Positions 42,238 to 51,223 of a stretch of 64,000 nt of DNA are shown in pieces; within the stretch, counting starts at the first letter, position 1, and each line of letters begins with the position of its first letter. The DNA is taken from contig NZ_BJHU01000032.1 of NCBI RefSeq assembly GCF_005405905.1, positions 25,790-89,789 of the forward strand, given 5' to 3'. The notes under the pieces are model-generated. The model ran no database searches. It had not been told where the DNA came from and was given only the letters and a program-made list of their open reading frames with translations. Both the position numbers and the translations under genes were made by a program. The DNA is from Acidovorax sp. NB1. GTDB lineage: Bacteria > Pseudomonadota > Gammaproteobacteria > Burkholderiales > Burkholderiaceae_C.

Positions 42238-42277
42238 TCTTGTCTCCTGGTCGTTATGGGTGTGGCGATGCTGAGGA

Positions 42278-43426
42278 TCAGACAATCGCAGAGATGCCCA
42301 GGATTTCGCGACCGGCGATCAAGGTCTGCACTTCAGTGGTGCCTTCAGGGATCGTGCCGCCGCGCGTGTCGCGGAAGATGCGCTCGATGGGATAGTCGGT
42401 GGCGTAGCCCAGGCCGCCGTGCACCTGCAGCGCCATGCTGGCGACTTCGTGTGCGGCCTCGGTGGCGTAGAGCTTGGCGATGGAGCAGGCGGTGCGCGCA
42501 TCGGCATTGGCGTCCAGCGCGGCGGCCGCGCGCAGACTCAGTGCCCGGGCTGCTTCCACGCGGATCGTCATGTCCACGATGAGCTTTTGCACCAGTTGGA
42601 AACTCCCGATGGGCTTGCCGAACTGAGTACGGGTGCGGGCGTAGTCGATGGACAGGTCGAGCGCCGCCTGGGCGGCGCCCACGGCACCCATGGCAATGTT
42701 GACGCGTGCGCCGTCCAGGCCCATGAGCATCTTCTTGAGCGCGTTGCCCTCTTCGCCCAGCAGGTTCTCGCGGGGCACCTTGACATTGTCGAACGCCAGC
42801 TCCGCCGTGCCGGTGCTGCGCAGCACCATGGTGTCGACATTGCGCACTTCATAGGGCGATACATCGCGCTCTACCAGAAAGGTGGAGAGTCCGCCTTGAC
42901 AATCGGGACTGAAGGTGCGCGCGACCACGATGCCGAAGTCGCCGAAAGCGCCGTTGGTAATCCACAGCTTGCGGCCGTTGAGAACGTAGTGGTCGCCCTG
43001 CAGGTCTGCGCGTGTCTGGACCTGCGCAATGTTCGAGCCCGTGCCCGGCTCGCTGATGGCGTTGAACACCTTCCGCTCGGACGCCAGCAGGGGCTTCAGG
43101 AAGCGTTCGCGCTGCTCCTCATTGGCTTCGGCCGCCAGCTTGTTGATGGCCGCGTTGGTGATGTTCACCATGGTCCGCAGCGACAGCCAGGTGTAGCCCG
43201 CCTCTTCCATGAGCATCGCCCAGGTCATCTGGTCCATGTCCATGCCGCCCAGGGCCTCGGGCAGGCGGCCACCGATGTATCCGAACTGGGACAGCTCCTT
43301 GAGGAGCTCGAATGGGAAGGTCTTGTCCCGGTCGTGCTGGGCCACACGGGGTGCGACTTCGCTTTTCATGAAGCGGCGCACGCTGTCGCGCAGCATTTCT
43401 TGTTCGGAATTCATCGTTGCATACAT
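42278..43426 (-). CDS. Acyl-CoA dehydrogenase
   Basis: A 382-residue FAD-dependent dehydrogenase introducing a 2,3-double bond in an acyl-CoA. Typical features are FNAISEPGTGSNIAQVQTRA, LWITNGAFGDFGIV, QFGKPIGSFQLVQ and the C-terminal IPEGTTEVQTLIAGREILG with the catalytic-position Glu. It is the first enzyme gene after the IclR regulator on the same strand. It pairs functionally with the enoyl-CoA hydratase on the opposite strand. Confidence 0.93.
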   Translation of the reverse strand: MYATMNSEQEMLRDSVRRFMKSEVAPRVAQHDRDKTFPFELLKELSQFGYIGGRLPEALGGMDMDQMTWAMLMEEAGYTWLSLRTMVNITNAAINKLAAEANEEQRERFLKPLLASERKVFNAISEPGTGSNIAQVQTRADLQGDHYVLNGRKLWITNGAFGDFGIVVARTFSPDCQGGLSTFLVERDVSPYEVRNVDTMVLRSTGTAELAFDNVKVPRENLLGEEGNALKKMLMGLDGARVNIAMGAVGAAQAALDLSIDYARTRTQFGKPIGSFQLVQKLIVDMTIRVEAARALSLRAAAALDANADARTACSIAKLYATEAAHEVASMALQVHGGLGYATDYPIERIFRDTRGGTIPEGTTEVQTLIAGREILGISAIV

Positions 43427-43462
43427 GGCTATGTCTCCTGGGTTGAATGCTTGGCCCCGCCG

Positions 43463-44275
43463 CTAGGCGGGCGTGGTGTCTTTGGTGCCCGCGCCGCGCC
43501 GGCCCGAGGCCGTGGCGCGCAGCGTGGGCGCGGGGTTCTGGGGATGGAACACGACTGCCTGTACCTCTTGCAAGGCTTGCAGGCAGGCATCCTTGGTGCG
43601 GCGCAGTCGTTCGGTGGGGCCGGCAATCGACAGCGCGAGAGGTTCGTCGCCCAGGTATCCAGCCACGGCGATGGCGGCCAACCCGTCAAAGCCTTCGTTC
43701 TCCACCCACATCCAGCCTTGCTCGCGCGCTTGCGCGATCTGCGCCTCCAGCGCTGCGAGGTCGGTAATGGAGCCGGGGGCGATCTGCTTGAGCGGCTTGA
43801 GCCGCAGCTGGCGCGCAGCCTCTTCGGGCGTGCCCAGCGCCAGCTCGGCCTTGCCCAAAGCAGATACGTGCAGGGCGATCTTGTTGCCCACGTTCTCTAC
43901 ATAGCGCAGCGGGTGTGTGCCCTCGGCAAACGCCAGGACCTTGACCACGCCGGCCTCCACGCGGCCGCACATGCCGGTCTCTCCGGTCTTGTCGCGCAGC
44001 AGTTCGCAGGCCTCAGACGCCACCGCGTAGAGCGAATCGCCCGCAGCGATGCCTTTGGCAATGGTGAGCAGACGGGCTGTGGGATAGAAGCGCCGGGTCC
44101 GCGCAGTCCGCATCAGGTAGCCCAGCTCATGCAGCGTGTGCAAGAGATCGGAGCAGCTGCTTTCGGGCAGGTCCAGCAGGCGCGCAAGGTCTGAGTTGGA
44201 GAGTTCGCGGCGCTCGCGGGCAAAGACCTCCAGGAGGGCCATGGTGCGAGAAGCGGCAGGGACGATGGTGGGCAT
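43463..44275 (-). CDS. IclR family transcriptional regulator
   Basis: A 270-residue regulator with a winged helix-turn-helix (ELSNSDLARLLDLPESSCSDLLHTLHELGYL) and an IclR effector domain (TGMCGRVEAGVVKVLAFAEG, ALGKAELALGTPEE). It lies upstream of the leftward enzyme operon on the same strand and divergent from the Bug-protein operon, 189 bases apart. Inverted TATTTCGTAGA/TCTACGAAATA words in that gap are good operator candidates. It probably controls both arms in response to a pathway acid or its CoA ester. Confidence 0.9.
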   Translation of the reverse strand: MPTIVPAASRTMALLEVFARERRELSNSDLARLLDLPESSCSDLLHTLHELGYLMRTARTRRFYPTARLLTIAKGIAAGDSLYAVASEACELLRDKTGETGMCGRVEAGVVKVLAFAEGTHPLRYVENVGNKIALHVSALGKAELALGTPEEAARQLRLKPLKQIAPGSITDLAALEAQIAQAREQGWMWVENEGFDGLAAIAVAGYLGDEPLALSIAGPTERLRRTKDACLQALQEVQAVVFHPQNPAPTLRATASGRRGAGTKDTTPA

Positions 44276-44286
44276 AGGTTCTCCGG

Positions 44287-44426
44287 TATTTCGTAGATAT
44301 CAACGAATCATATCTTTGAGATCGAAGCAAACCCCGAGGGGAATTTGTTTGAAGTTCCGATTTTTTCTTTTCACCTGATCACCAAAACTTCTTGCATGTC
44401 TACGAAATATTGAAGTATTCTACGAC
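44287..44426. promoter_or_regulatory. Candidate IclR operators and promoter of the Bug operon
   Basis: TATTTCGTAGA (44287-44297) is the exact inverse of TCTACGAAATA (44399-44409). TCTACGA recurs at 44420-44426, 21 bases on. A -35-like TTGCAT (44392-44397) and -10-like TATTCT (44416-44421) with an 18-base spacer surround the second site, so binding there would cover the promoter. Confidence 0.6.
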
Positions 44427-44464
44427 CAGCCGCAATCAAGTGGCAACAAAAAATGGAGACAAGC

Positions 44465-45445
44465 ATGCGTAGAACCTTCCGAAAACTGGTTGTTTTTGTC
44501 ATTGCCTCGTTGGCCTTCGGTGTCTTGCACGCTGCAGGCGATGCCTGGCCGAACAAGCCGATCACCTTTGTGGTGCCGTTTCCACCCGGAGGCATCACAG
44601 ACAACACCTCGCGCCTGCTGGCAAAGCTGCTCAGCGCGCAGTTGGGCCAATCGGTGGTGGTGGACAACCGTCCCGGGGCTGGTGGCTCCATCGGTGTCGA
44701 GTCGGGTTCGCGTCAGCCGCCCGATGGCTACACCATCATTTACGGCACGCAGGGAACGCACGGCGCCAATCTGGCGCTGTACAAGAACGTGCGCTACGAC
44801 CCCGTGGCGGACTTCGTGCCCGTGCACGCCATGTCGGAAACGCCGCTCATGCTGGTGATCAACCCTTCGCGCCCATTCAAGACGGTGCCGGAGCTGATTG
44901 CCTACGCCAAGGCCAACCCCGGCAAGCTGAACTACGGCTCCGCCGGGCCTGGCACGGGCACCCATCTGACGGCCGAGCTGTTCCAAACCGCCGCAGGCAT
45001 CAAGATGACCCATGTGCCGTACCGCGGCAGCGCGCCGGCCTTGAGCGACCTGATGGCCGGCAGCATCGATCTGATGTTCGATTACCCGGCGGTGGTGCTG
45101 CCCCAGGTGCAGGCGAACAAGCTCAAGGCGCTGGCGGTCACTTCCAAGACGCGTCTGGCCAGTTCGCCCGACGTGCCCACCGTGGGTGAGCTGGGCGTTC
45201 CCGAGGCCGAATCCACCGCCTGGGGCGCGGTGTTCGTTCCGGCCAAGACGCCACCCGACATCGTGAAGCGCCTGGGCGACGAGATCGCCAAAGCCATCGT
45301 GAACCCCGAAATGCTGCAGGCCACCGAGAAGTTCGGCAGCGTCCCGCTGGTCGGCCTGCGCGACGCCAAGATGGGCGCCTTCGTGAAATCGGAGATGACC
45401 CGGTGGCGTGCAGTGGTGCAGCAGTCGGGCGCCAAGCTTGATTGA
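44465..45445 (+). CDS. Bug-type tripartite tricarboxylate transporter substrate-binding protein, copy 1
   Basis: A 326-residue periplasmic binding protein of the TctC/Bug family. It has a signal peptide (residues 1-24, ending near LHA-AGDAW), then WPNKPITFVVPFPPGGITDN, VVVDNRPGAGGSIG and LNYGSAGPGTGTHLTAELF, the usual ligand-loop motifs. It captures a carboxylate; the cognate TctAB membrane subunits are not in the window, as is common for Bug proteins. The ATG at 44465 has GGAGAC seven bases upstream. First gene of the rightward operon. Confidence 0.92.
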   Translation: MRRTFRKLVVFVIASLAFGVLHAAGDAWPNKPITFVVPFPPGGITDNTSRLLAKLLSAQLGQSVVVDNRPGAGGSIGVESGSRQPPDGYTIIYGTQGTHGANLALYKNVRYDPVADFVPVHAMSETPLMLVINPSRPFKTVPELIAYAKANPGKLNYGSAGPGTGTHLTAELFQTAAGIKMTHVPYRGSAPALSDLMAGSIDLMFDYPAVVLPQVQANKLKALAVTSKTRLASSPDVPTVGELGVPEAESTAWGAVFVPAKTPPDIVKRLGDEIAKAIVNPEMLQATEKFGSVPLVGLRDAKMGAFVKSEMTRWRAVVQQSGAKLD

Positions 45446-45505
45446 CAGGCTGCGGGCAATCCCTGCCCTCCCACAGCAGCTTTCTTTTCCCCCTCCCTTC
45501 TTTCT

Positions 45506-45937
45506 ATGACCGATTCAAAGACTTCCTTGAAGCCGTTGCAGCCGACTCTGTATGAGCTGGCAGAAGACGGCCGCTCGCTCAACTTCTTCTTTGCGCAATG
45601 CAGTGCTTGTGGGGGACTGAGCTTTCCTGCCAACGCACCGGGCTGCATGCATTGCGGAGAACCGCTGAGCAAAGCCCCGCGCATTACCCGCCCGGGTGGT
45701 GGAGAGCTGCTCGAGTTCGTGACCCTGCACGTGCCGCTGCTGCCCGGCATGGCCGCGCCCAGCATTGCAGGAGACATTCGTATCGCCCCCGGCATCGTCG
45801 AAGAAGGCGTGATGGCCGTTGCAGATGAATCGGCACTGAAGCACGGCATGGAGGTTCGCGCCGTTGCCGATGTGAAGCCGGAAGAAGGCGTCTACGCCTG
45901 CCGCTTTGTGCCCGTGAACGAAGGAGCGGCGCAATGA
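45506..45937 (+). CDS. DUF35 OB-fold/zinc-ribbon acyl-CoA-associated protein
   Basis: A 143-residue protein with a rubredoxin-like zinc ribbon (CSACGGLSFPANAPGCMHCG) and an OB-fold C-terminal part (VTLHVPLLPGMAAPSIAGDI). DUF35 proteins bind acyl-CoA enzymes, and in steroid catabolism a DUF35 domain forms the aldolase complex with the thiolase-like Ltp2. Here the next gene is thiolase-like and overlaps by four bases, so the two almost certainly form a complex. Confidence 0.88.
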   Translation: MTDSKTSLKPLQPTLYELAEDGRSLNFFFAQCSACGGLSFPANAPGCMHCGEPLSKAPRITRPGGGELLEFVTLHVPLLPGMAAPSIAGDIRIAPGIVEEGVMAVADESALKHGMEVRAVADVKPEEGVYACRFVPVNEGAAQ

Positions 45938-47109
45938 GCCCTACCCAGCAATCCAATTCGGGCAACTGGCTGGATGCCAACGGCGGCGTGTTTATCGCCG
46001 GTATTGGCCTGCACCCCTATCAATTCCCTACCGAAACGCCCTACACCGAACTGGGCCTCACGGCCGTGCGCGCTGCGCTGGCCGACTCGGGGCTGGCATG
46101 GGACCGCGTGCAAAGTGCGTATGTGGGCACCACTTCCATCGGCATGGCGGCGGGCCGCGTCATGCTGCGCCACCTGGGGTCCACGGGTCTGGCGGTGACG
46201 CAGGTGGAAAACGCATCGGCCTCTGGCTCCTTCGCATTCCGCCAGGCGTGTATGGAAGTGGCGACCGGCATGAGCGATGTGGTGCTGGCGGCAGGAGTGG
46301 ACAAACATGGCGACGGACGCCGCGCTGCCAACAAGGACGGACTGGAGAGACTGAGCGAAACCGCCACCATCCCGGCGGCCAAGTTCGCGATGATGGCTCG
46401 CACCTATCTGCGGGAGCGCGGTGCCTCCGTCGAGGAAATGGCCAACGTGGCCGTGAAGAACCACGGCAATGCGGCACGCAACCCGTTTGCGCAGTTCCGC
46501 AAACCCCGGACGCTGGAACAGGTGCTCGCATCGCCGCGCGTGGTGGGCGACCTCACGGTGCAGCAATGCTGCCCGCGCGGCGAAGGGGCTGCGGCAGTGA
46601 TCGTGGTGTCGGGCAACGCCATCCGCAAATTGGGACTGGATGCGAGCCGCTGCGTGCGCATTAAGGCGTCGGTCGCAGGCAGTGAGCGGCCCGAAACGCA
46701 ATACGGCGACAGCGCCGTGGAGCTGGTCCGCACCAGCGCGCAAGCCGCGTTTGACCAAGCAGGCCTTGCCCCCAAGGAGCTCGACTTGCTGGAGCTGCAC
46801 GATGCCTTCTCGGTAGAGGAGCTGCTGTACAGCGAAGCCATTGGAGTGTGCGACCCCGGCGAGGGCGCCCGCTACCTGGCGCGGGGGGATTCGCAGATCG
46901 GCGGCCGCTGCGCCATCAACGCATCGGGCGGCCTCATCGGCATGGGCCACCCGCTCGGCCCCACGGGCATTGGCCAGTTGGCGGAAATCACCCGCCAGTT
47001 GCGCGGTGAGGCCGAAGGCCGACAGCACCCCAACGCGCGTTGGGGCATGGCCCACATGATCGGCCTGGGTTCTGTCTCCGTCGCTCATGTGCTGTCGGCA
47101 TCGGCGTGA
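45934..47109 (+). CDS. Thiolase-like protein of the SCP-x/Ltp2 group with Ser at the Cys position
   Basis: A 391-residue thiolase-fold protein. The segment that normally holds the nucleophile (VENACASGS in relatives) reads VENASASGS, so the catalytic Cys is replaced by Ser. The C-terminal motifs remain: ELHDAFSVEELL and NASGGLIGMGHPLGPTGIGQ. Loss of the Cys with an adjacent DUF35 partner is the situation of Ltp2-type retro-aldolases, so C-C bond cleavage of a beta-hydroxyacyl-CoA is more likely than ordinary thiolysis. The function is inferred. Confidence 0.85.
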   Translation: MSPTQQSNSGNWLDANGGVFIAGIGLHPYQFPTETPYTELGLTAVRAALADSGLAWDRVQSAYVGTTSIGMAAGRVMLRHLGSTGLAVTQVENASASGSFAFRQACMEVATGMSDVVLAAGVDKHGDGRRAANKDGLERLSETATIPAAKFAMMARTYLRERGASVEEMANVAVKNHGNAARNPFAQFRKPRTLEQVLASPRVVGDLTVQQCCPRGEGAAAVIVVSGNAIRKLGLDASRCVRIKASVAGSERPETQYGDSAVELVRTSAQAAFDQAGLAPKELDLLELHDAFSVEELLYSEAIGVCDPGEGARYLARGDSQIGGRCAINASGGLIGMGHPLGPTGIGQLAEITRQLRGEAEGRQHPNARWGMAHMIGLGSVSVAHVLSASA

Positions 47110-47142
47110 CGGCACTTCAGCTCTATTTTTGAAAGCAAGCCA

Positions 47143-47952
47143 ATGACTACCCCTGACATCCAGGATCTGGGCACATTGCTCTATGAGGTGCGCGACCGCG
47201 TGGCCGTGATCACCCTCAACCGGCCCGACCGCATGAACACGTTGGGCAGCACCATGAAGCCGGACTTGGCGCGCGCCTTCTTCGAGCTGGCGCGCAACGA
47301 TGACCAGGTGCGCGCGGTGCTGATCACCGGCAGCGGCGACAAGGCGTTCTGCGCGGGCGCCGACATCAAGGAGCGCGCCACCGACGTGGTGCGCGGCACC
47401 GAGTATTTCGTGCGCCAGAAAGCGACCCACGAACTGTTCCGCAACATCGAAGAGTTTGAAAAACCCGTCATTGCGGCCATCAACGGCGTGGCCCTGGGCG
47501 GCGGTCTGGAGATCGCGTTGTGCTGCGACCTGCGCATTGCGGCCTCCCACGCGCGCTTTGGCCTGCCCGAAATCAAGCTGGGCGTCATTCCAGCAGCCGG
47601 TGGCACACAGCGGCTGCCACGGCTGGTGGGTGAAGCCCGGGCCAAAGAGCTGATCCTGACGGCTGACCTGGTGGACGCGGAGACGGCGCTGCGCTACGGC
47701 CTCGTCAGCCGTGTGGTGTCGCAGACCGAACTGATGACGGCTGCGCTGGAACTGAGCCAGCGCATCGCGCAGCACCCACCGCTGGCAGTCCGCTTCGCCA
47801 AGCGCGCCATCAATCGCGGCATGCAGACCGACCTGGACTCGGGACTGGAATACGAGCGCTATGCGGCCGCAATGATCGTGGACAGCGAAGACCGCATCGA
47901 GGGCATGCGCGCCTTTGTCGAGAAACGCGAACCTCAATTCAAAGGGCGCTAG
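47143..47952 (+). CDS. Enoyl-CoA hydratase/isomerase family protein
   Basis: A 269-residue crotonase-fold enzyme with FCAGADIKER (oxyanion hole), NGVALGGGLEIALCCD (first catalytic Glu) and LPEIKLGVIPAAGGTQRL (second Glu), so hydratase activity is likely. It would act after the acyl-CoA dehydrogenase encoded in the leftward arm. It begins 33 bases after the thiolase-like gene. Confidence 0.93.
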   Translation: MTTPDIQDLGTLLYEVRDRVAVITLNRPDRMNTLGSTMKPDLARAFFELARNDDQVRAVLITGSGDKAFCAGADIKERATDVVRGTEYFVRQKATHELFRNIEEFEKPVIAAINGVALGGGLEIALCCDLRIAASHARFGLPEIKLGVIPAAGGTQRLPRLVGEARAKELILTADLVDAETALRYGLVSRVVSQTELMTAALELSQRIAQHPPLAVRFAKRAINRGMQTDLDSGLEYERYAAAMIVDSEDRIEGMRAFVEKREPQFKGR

Positions 47953-48003
47953 GGCCTGAACGCACTGGCGACTTCATCAGACAACACACACGAAAGGCAT
48001 CCC

Positions 48004-48819
48004 ATGGAACTCGGATTGAACGGACAGGTCGCGCTCGTCACTGGCGGCGGGCAAGGCGTAGGCCGGCAGATTTGTATCGAACTCGCCGCCGAAGGTGCGC
48101 GCGTGGTGGTGAACGACCTGTTTGCCGAACGCGCCCAAGCGGTGGCGGATGAGATCAACGCCGCAGGCGGGCAAGCCTACGCCGCACCGGCGGACATCAC
48201 CCAACTGGACGCGGTCGACGCCATGGTGGCCAGTGCCGCTGAGCACTTCGGCGCACCCATCACCGTGCTGGTCAACAACGCGGGCATCATCCCCGAGCGC
48301 CGCGAAAAAGGAGGCCGCACACCCGCCTTTGTGGACACCCCCGTGGTGGACTGGGCCAAGATCGTGAACCTCAACGTCTACGGCACCATGCACTGCTGCC
48401 GGGCCGTGCTACCAGGCATGGTGGGGCGCAAGACAGGCCGCATCATCAACATCATCTCGGAAGCGGGCCGCATCGGCGAGGCCAACATGGCGGTGTATTC
48501 GGGCGCCAAGGCCGCCATTGCCGGTTTCGCCAAGGCCCTGGCACGGGAGCATGGTCGCCACGCGGTCACCGTCAACTCCATCGCTCTGGGCGCCGTGTCC
48601 CATGAGGGCATCAAGGACGGCCCGCTCAACATCCACGCCACGGTGGAGAACAACGAGCTGCTGGGCAAGATGCTCAATGCCTACCCTATCTCCAAAGGCG
48701 TGGGGCGACTTTCCCGGCCGACCGATGTGTCGGGAATCGTGGCGTTCCTGGCGTCAGACCGCGCGCTGTTCATCACGGGGCAGACCATCGGCGCATCGGG
48801 CGGTTTCGCGATGGTTTGA
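48004..48819 (+). CDS. Short-chain dehydrogenase/reductase, copy 1
   Basis: A 271-residue SDR with the cofactor motif TGGGQGVGRQ, NNAG, and the catalytic Ser-Tyr-Lys set (NIISEAGR..., YSGAKAAI). An Asp at the end of the second strand (VVVNDL) suggests NAD preference. In this operon it is a candidate beta-hydroxyacyl-CoA dehydrogenase acting after the hydratase. It is 51 bases downstream of the enoyl-CoA hydratase gene. Confidence 0.9.
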   Translation: MELGLNGQVALVTGGGQGVGRQICIELAAEGARVVVNDLFAERAQAVADEINAAGGQAYAAPADITQLDAVDAMVASAAEHFGAPITVLVNNAGIIPERREKGGRTPAFVDTPVVDWAKIVNLNVYGTMHCCRAVLPGMVGRKTGRIINIISEAGRIGEANMAVYSGAKAAIAGFAKALAREHGRHAVTVNSIALGAVSHEGIKDGPLNIHATVENNELLGKMLNAYPISKGVGRLSRPTDVSGIVAFLASDRALFITGQTIGASGGFAMV

Positions 48820-48921
48820 TGCAGGAAGGGGCGGTCGGGCAAACCGCTCCGCACCACTCAGGTGCTCACCGTACTGCGCTCTCATGCAGCACGACCGAAT
48901 ACACAACATGGAGACAAGACC

Positions 48922-49890
48922 ATGATGACTCGCCGCCATTTCTCGGCATCCATGGGGGCTTTGGCACTCTCGCCCTCGGTGTTTGCACAGAGCGCTTACC
49001 CGCAGCGCCCGATCACCCTCGTCGTTCCCTTCTCTGCAGGCAGCGTTGTGGATGTCCAGGCGCGCTTGATCGCGAAGGCGCTGAGCGACAACCTGGGTCA
49101 GCCCATCGTCATCGAAAACCGGGTCGGTGTGAGCGGCTCCATCGGTGCGGAGTACGTGGCCCGCGCGGCGCCCGACGGCTACACCATCCTGCTCGGCACC
49201 CAGGGCACACAAGGCACCAACACCGTTCTCTTCAAGAACATCCGTTACGACCCGGTCAAGGACTTCGTGGCCATCCATGGGTTGACAGGCAACGCCAACG
49301 TCCTGGTCTGCAATCCCAATACAAAGTTCAAAACGGTCGCCGACGTGATCGAGTTCGGCAAGCAACAGCCTGGCAAGCTCAACTTTGGATCGGGTGGAAA
49401 TGGCACGTCTGCCCACCTGTGTCTGGAGTTGCTGCAAACCCAGACCGGCGCGCGGTTCAATCACATTCCCTACAAGGCCACCACCGCAGCGCTGGTCGAC
49501 CTGATCGCGGGCAATGTGGATGTGCTGTTCGACTATGTACAGACATCTCGGGCGCACATCCGGGACGGAAAAATCAATGCGCTCGCGGTGACCAGCACGA
49601 GCCGCCTTGCCGCGCTGCCCAACGTGCCCACCATGACCGAGGCCGGAATCCCCAGCGTGGTGGCGATGAACTGGGGCGGTATCTTTGCACCGGCCAATAC
49701 GCCTGCGCCCATCGTAAAACGCTTGTCAGATGGGGTGGGTCAGGCACTGAATTCGCCCGAGGTCACAGCGGCGCTGGACGCGGTCTCGAGCGTGAAGATT
49801 GGCATGCCCCACGAGCAGTTCACGCCCTTCGTGGCCAGCGAGGCCGCCAAGTGGGCTGAGGTGATTCGCAAGTCTGGGGCGAGTCTCTGA
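48922..49890 (+). CDS. Bug-type substrate-binding protein, copy 2
   Basis: A 322-residue periplasmic binding protein with a signal peptide containing two Arg (MMTRRHFSASMGALALSPSV, a Tat-like RR pattern), then YPQRPITLVVPFSAGSVVDV, NRVGVSGSIGAEYV and LNFGSGGNGTSAHLCLELL. It is a paralogue of the copy at 44465, and both starts follow the same ATGGAGACAAG leader. Two receptors in one locus suggest two related substrates or affinities. It overlaps the next SDR by one base. Confidence 0.92.
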   Translation: MMTRRHFSASMGALALSPSVFAQSAYPQRPITLVVPFSAGSVVDVQARLIAKALSDNLGQPIVIENRVGVSGSIGAEYVARAAPDGYTILLGTQGTQGTNTVLFKNIRYDPVKDFVAIHGLTGNANVLVCNPNTKFKTVADVIEFGKQQPGKLNFGSGGNGTSAHLCLELLQTQTGARFNHIPYKATTAALVDLIAGNVDVLFDYVQTSRAHIRDGKINALAVTSTSRLAALPNVPTMTEAGIPSVVAMNWGGIFAPANTPAPIVKRLSDGVGQALNSPEVTAALDAVSSVKIGMPHEQFTPFVASEAAKWAEVIRKSGASL

Positions 49891-50723
49891 TGCCGTCGCC
49901 CAAAGTGGCCGTAGTCACCGGCGCAGGCAGCGGTATCGGCCGCGCACTGGCGTTGGCATGTGCCCGCGAAGGCATGCCGGTGGTGGCGGCGGACATCGAG
50001 GCGGAGGCCCTGGCGCAAACGCAGGCGCTGGTGGAGTCCGCAGGCGCCGATTGCATGGCACAGCGCTGCGATGTGTCGAACGCCGCCGACGTGGAGCGGC
50101 TGGCTGAAACCAGCTGGCGCCGGTGGGGTGGCGTGGACTGGCTTTTCAACAACGCTGGCGTGGCGGTGCTCGGGACGGCCTGGGACGCCACGGAGGACGA
50201 CTGGCGGTGGGTTCTGGGCGTGAACCTGATGGGGGTAGTGCATGGCGTGCGCAGCTTTGTGCCGCGCATGCGCGCCCGGGGCACACCGGCCCACATCGTC
50301 AACACCGCGTCGGCCGCAGGCCTCGCCACCGTCGGGGGCTCTGCGGTGTACTGCGCCAGCAAGCACGCGGTCGTCGCGTATTCGGAATGCCTGGCCAAGG
50401 ATCTGGAGCAGGTGGGCTCTTGCATTGGCGTGTCGGTGTTGTGTCCCTCTTTGGTGGCTACGCGCATCAACGAGTCACAGCGCAACCGGCCCGCCGCCTT
50501 GGCAGGGGCCGGCCCGACGGCAGCGGCGTATGAAGAGCGGGTGCGCGCCGGCATGGCCGCCTCCGCCGTGAGTGCCGAGGATGTCGCGCGCGCCGCGGTC
50601 GACGCGATTCACGCACGCCGCTTCTACGTCATTCCCCATGCCCACACGGGTGCGTCCGTGAGGGAACGCGCCCAAAAAATCATGGGTGATTTCCACCACC
50701 TTCATCAGGAGAGCCTTCAGTGA
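49890..50723 (+). CDS. Short-chain dehydrogenase/reductase, copy 2
   Basis: A 277-residue classical SDR with TGAGSGIGRA, NNAGVAVLG, NTASAAG and the YCASKHAV catalytic motif. An Asp after the second strand (VVAADIE) points to NAD. It is coupled by overlap to the Bug gene before it and the NTF2-like gene after it. The substrate within the pathway is unknown. Confidence 0.9.
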   Translation: MPSPKVAVVTGAGSGIGRALALACAREGMPVVAADIEAEALAQTQALVESAGADCMAQRCDVSNAADVERLAETSWRRWGGVDWLFNNAGVAVLGTAWDATEDDWRWVLGVNLMGVVHGVRSFVPRMRARGTPAHIVNTASAAGLATVGGSAVYCASKHAVVAYSECLAKDLEQVGSCIGVSVLCPSLVATRINESQRNRPAALAGAGPTAAAYEERVRAGMAASAVSAEDVARAAVDAIHARRFYVIPHAHTGASVRERAQKIMGDFHHLHQESLQ

Positions 50724-51223
50724 CCGCAGCCCACCCATCCACCGACCTTGCAGCCTTGCACGACCATGTGAGGGCTCTGTCAGAACGCATTGAACGCATG
50801 GAGAGCATCGAAGCCATCCGCGCGCTGCGCGCCCGCTACCACGAACTCGTGAACGAGGATGCGGGCAACCGCCTCTACGAGCTGTTTGCGCCCGATGCCT
50901 GCGTGGCCTATGGCGGCCGCCCCGAAGTGCGGGGCCGCGACAACATCCGCGCCTTCTTCGCATCCTTTCCCGTGCAAACGGCCCGGCAGTTCATCCACAG
51001 CCATGTGGTGCAAGTGCAGGGCGACCGGGGCACGGGGTGTAGCTACCTGGACGGCCGACCTGTGAAGGACGGCAAGAGCTTTTATGTGGTGGGGCGCTTT
51101 GACGACGAGTACATCCGTTTGGAAGGCCAGTGGTTCTTTCAGCGTGTGACCTTGAGCGTGCACTACATGATCGAGGCCTCCGAGCGCTGGGACCACCTCA
51201 TTCCGCTGCAAGGGGTTCGTTGA
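50720..51223 (+). CDS. NTF2/SnoaL-like protein, possible dehydratase or isomerase
   Basis: A 167-residue cone-fold protein with the SnoaL_4 pattern: IEAIRALRARYHELVNED, LYELFAPDACVAYGGRPEVR, and paired Arg-His near the C-terminus (FQRVTLSVHYMIEASERW). The bile-acid dehydratase BaiE and ring-hydroxylating dioxygenase beta subunits share this fold. With no dioxygenase alpha subunit nearby, a dehydratase or isomerase of a pathway CoA ester is the better guess. It starts with GTG overlapping the SDR stop. Confidence 0.78.
   Translation: MTAAHPSTDLAALHDHVRALSERIERMESIEAIRALRARYHELVNEDAGNRLYELFAPDACVAYGGRPEVRGRDNIRAFFASFPVQTARQFIHSHVVQVQGDRGTGCSYLDGRPVKDGKSFYVVGRFDDEYIRLEGQWFFQRVTLSVHYMIEASERWDHLIPLQGVR

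Noticed and set aside
42238..42285. Longer N-terminus for the ADP-forming synthetase
   Set aside because: The TTG at 42285 overlaps the end of the acyl-CoA dehydrogenase gene and has no ribosome site; TTG 42237 has AGGAG upstream and fits the family.
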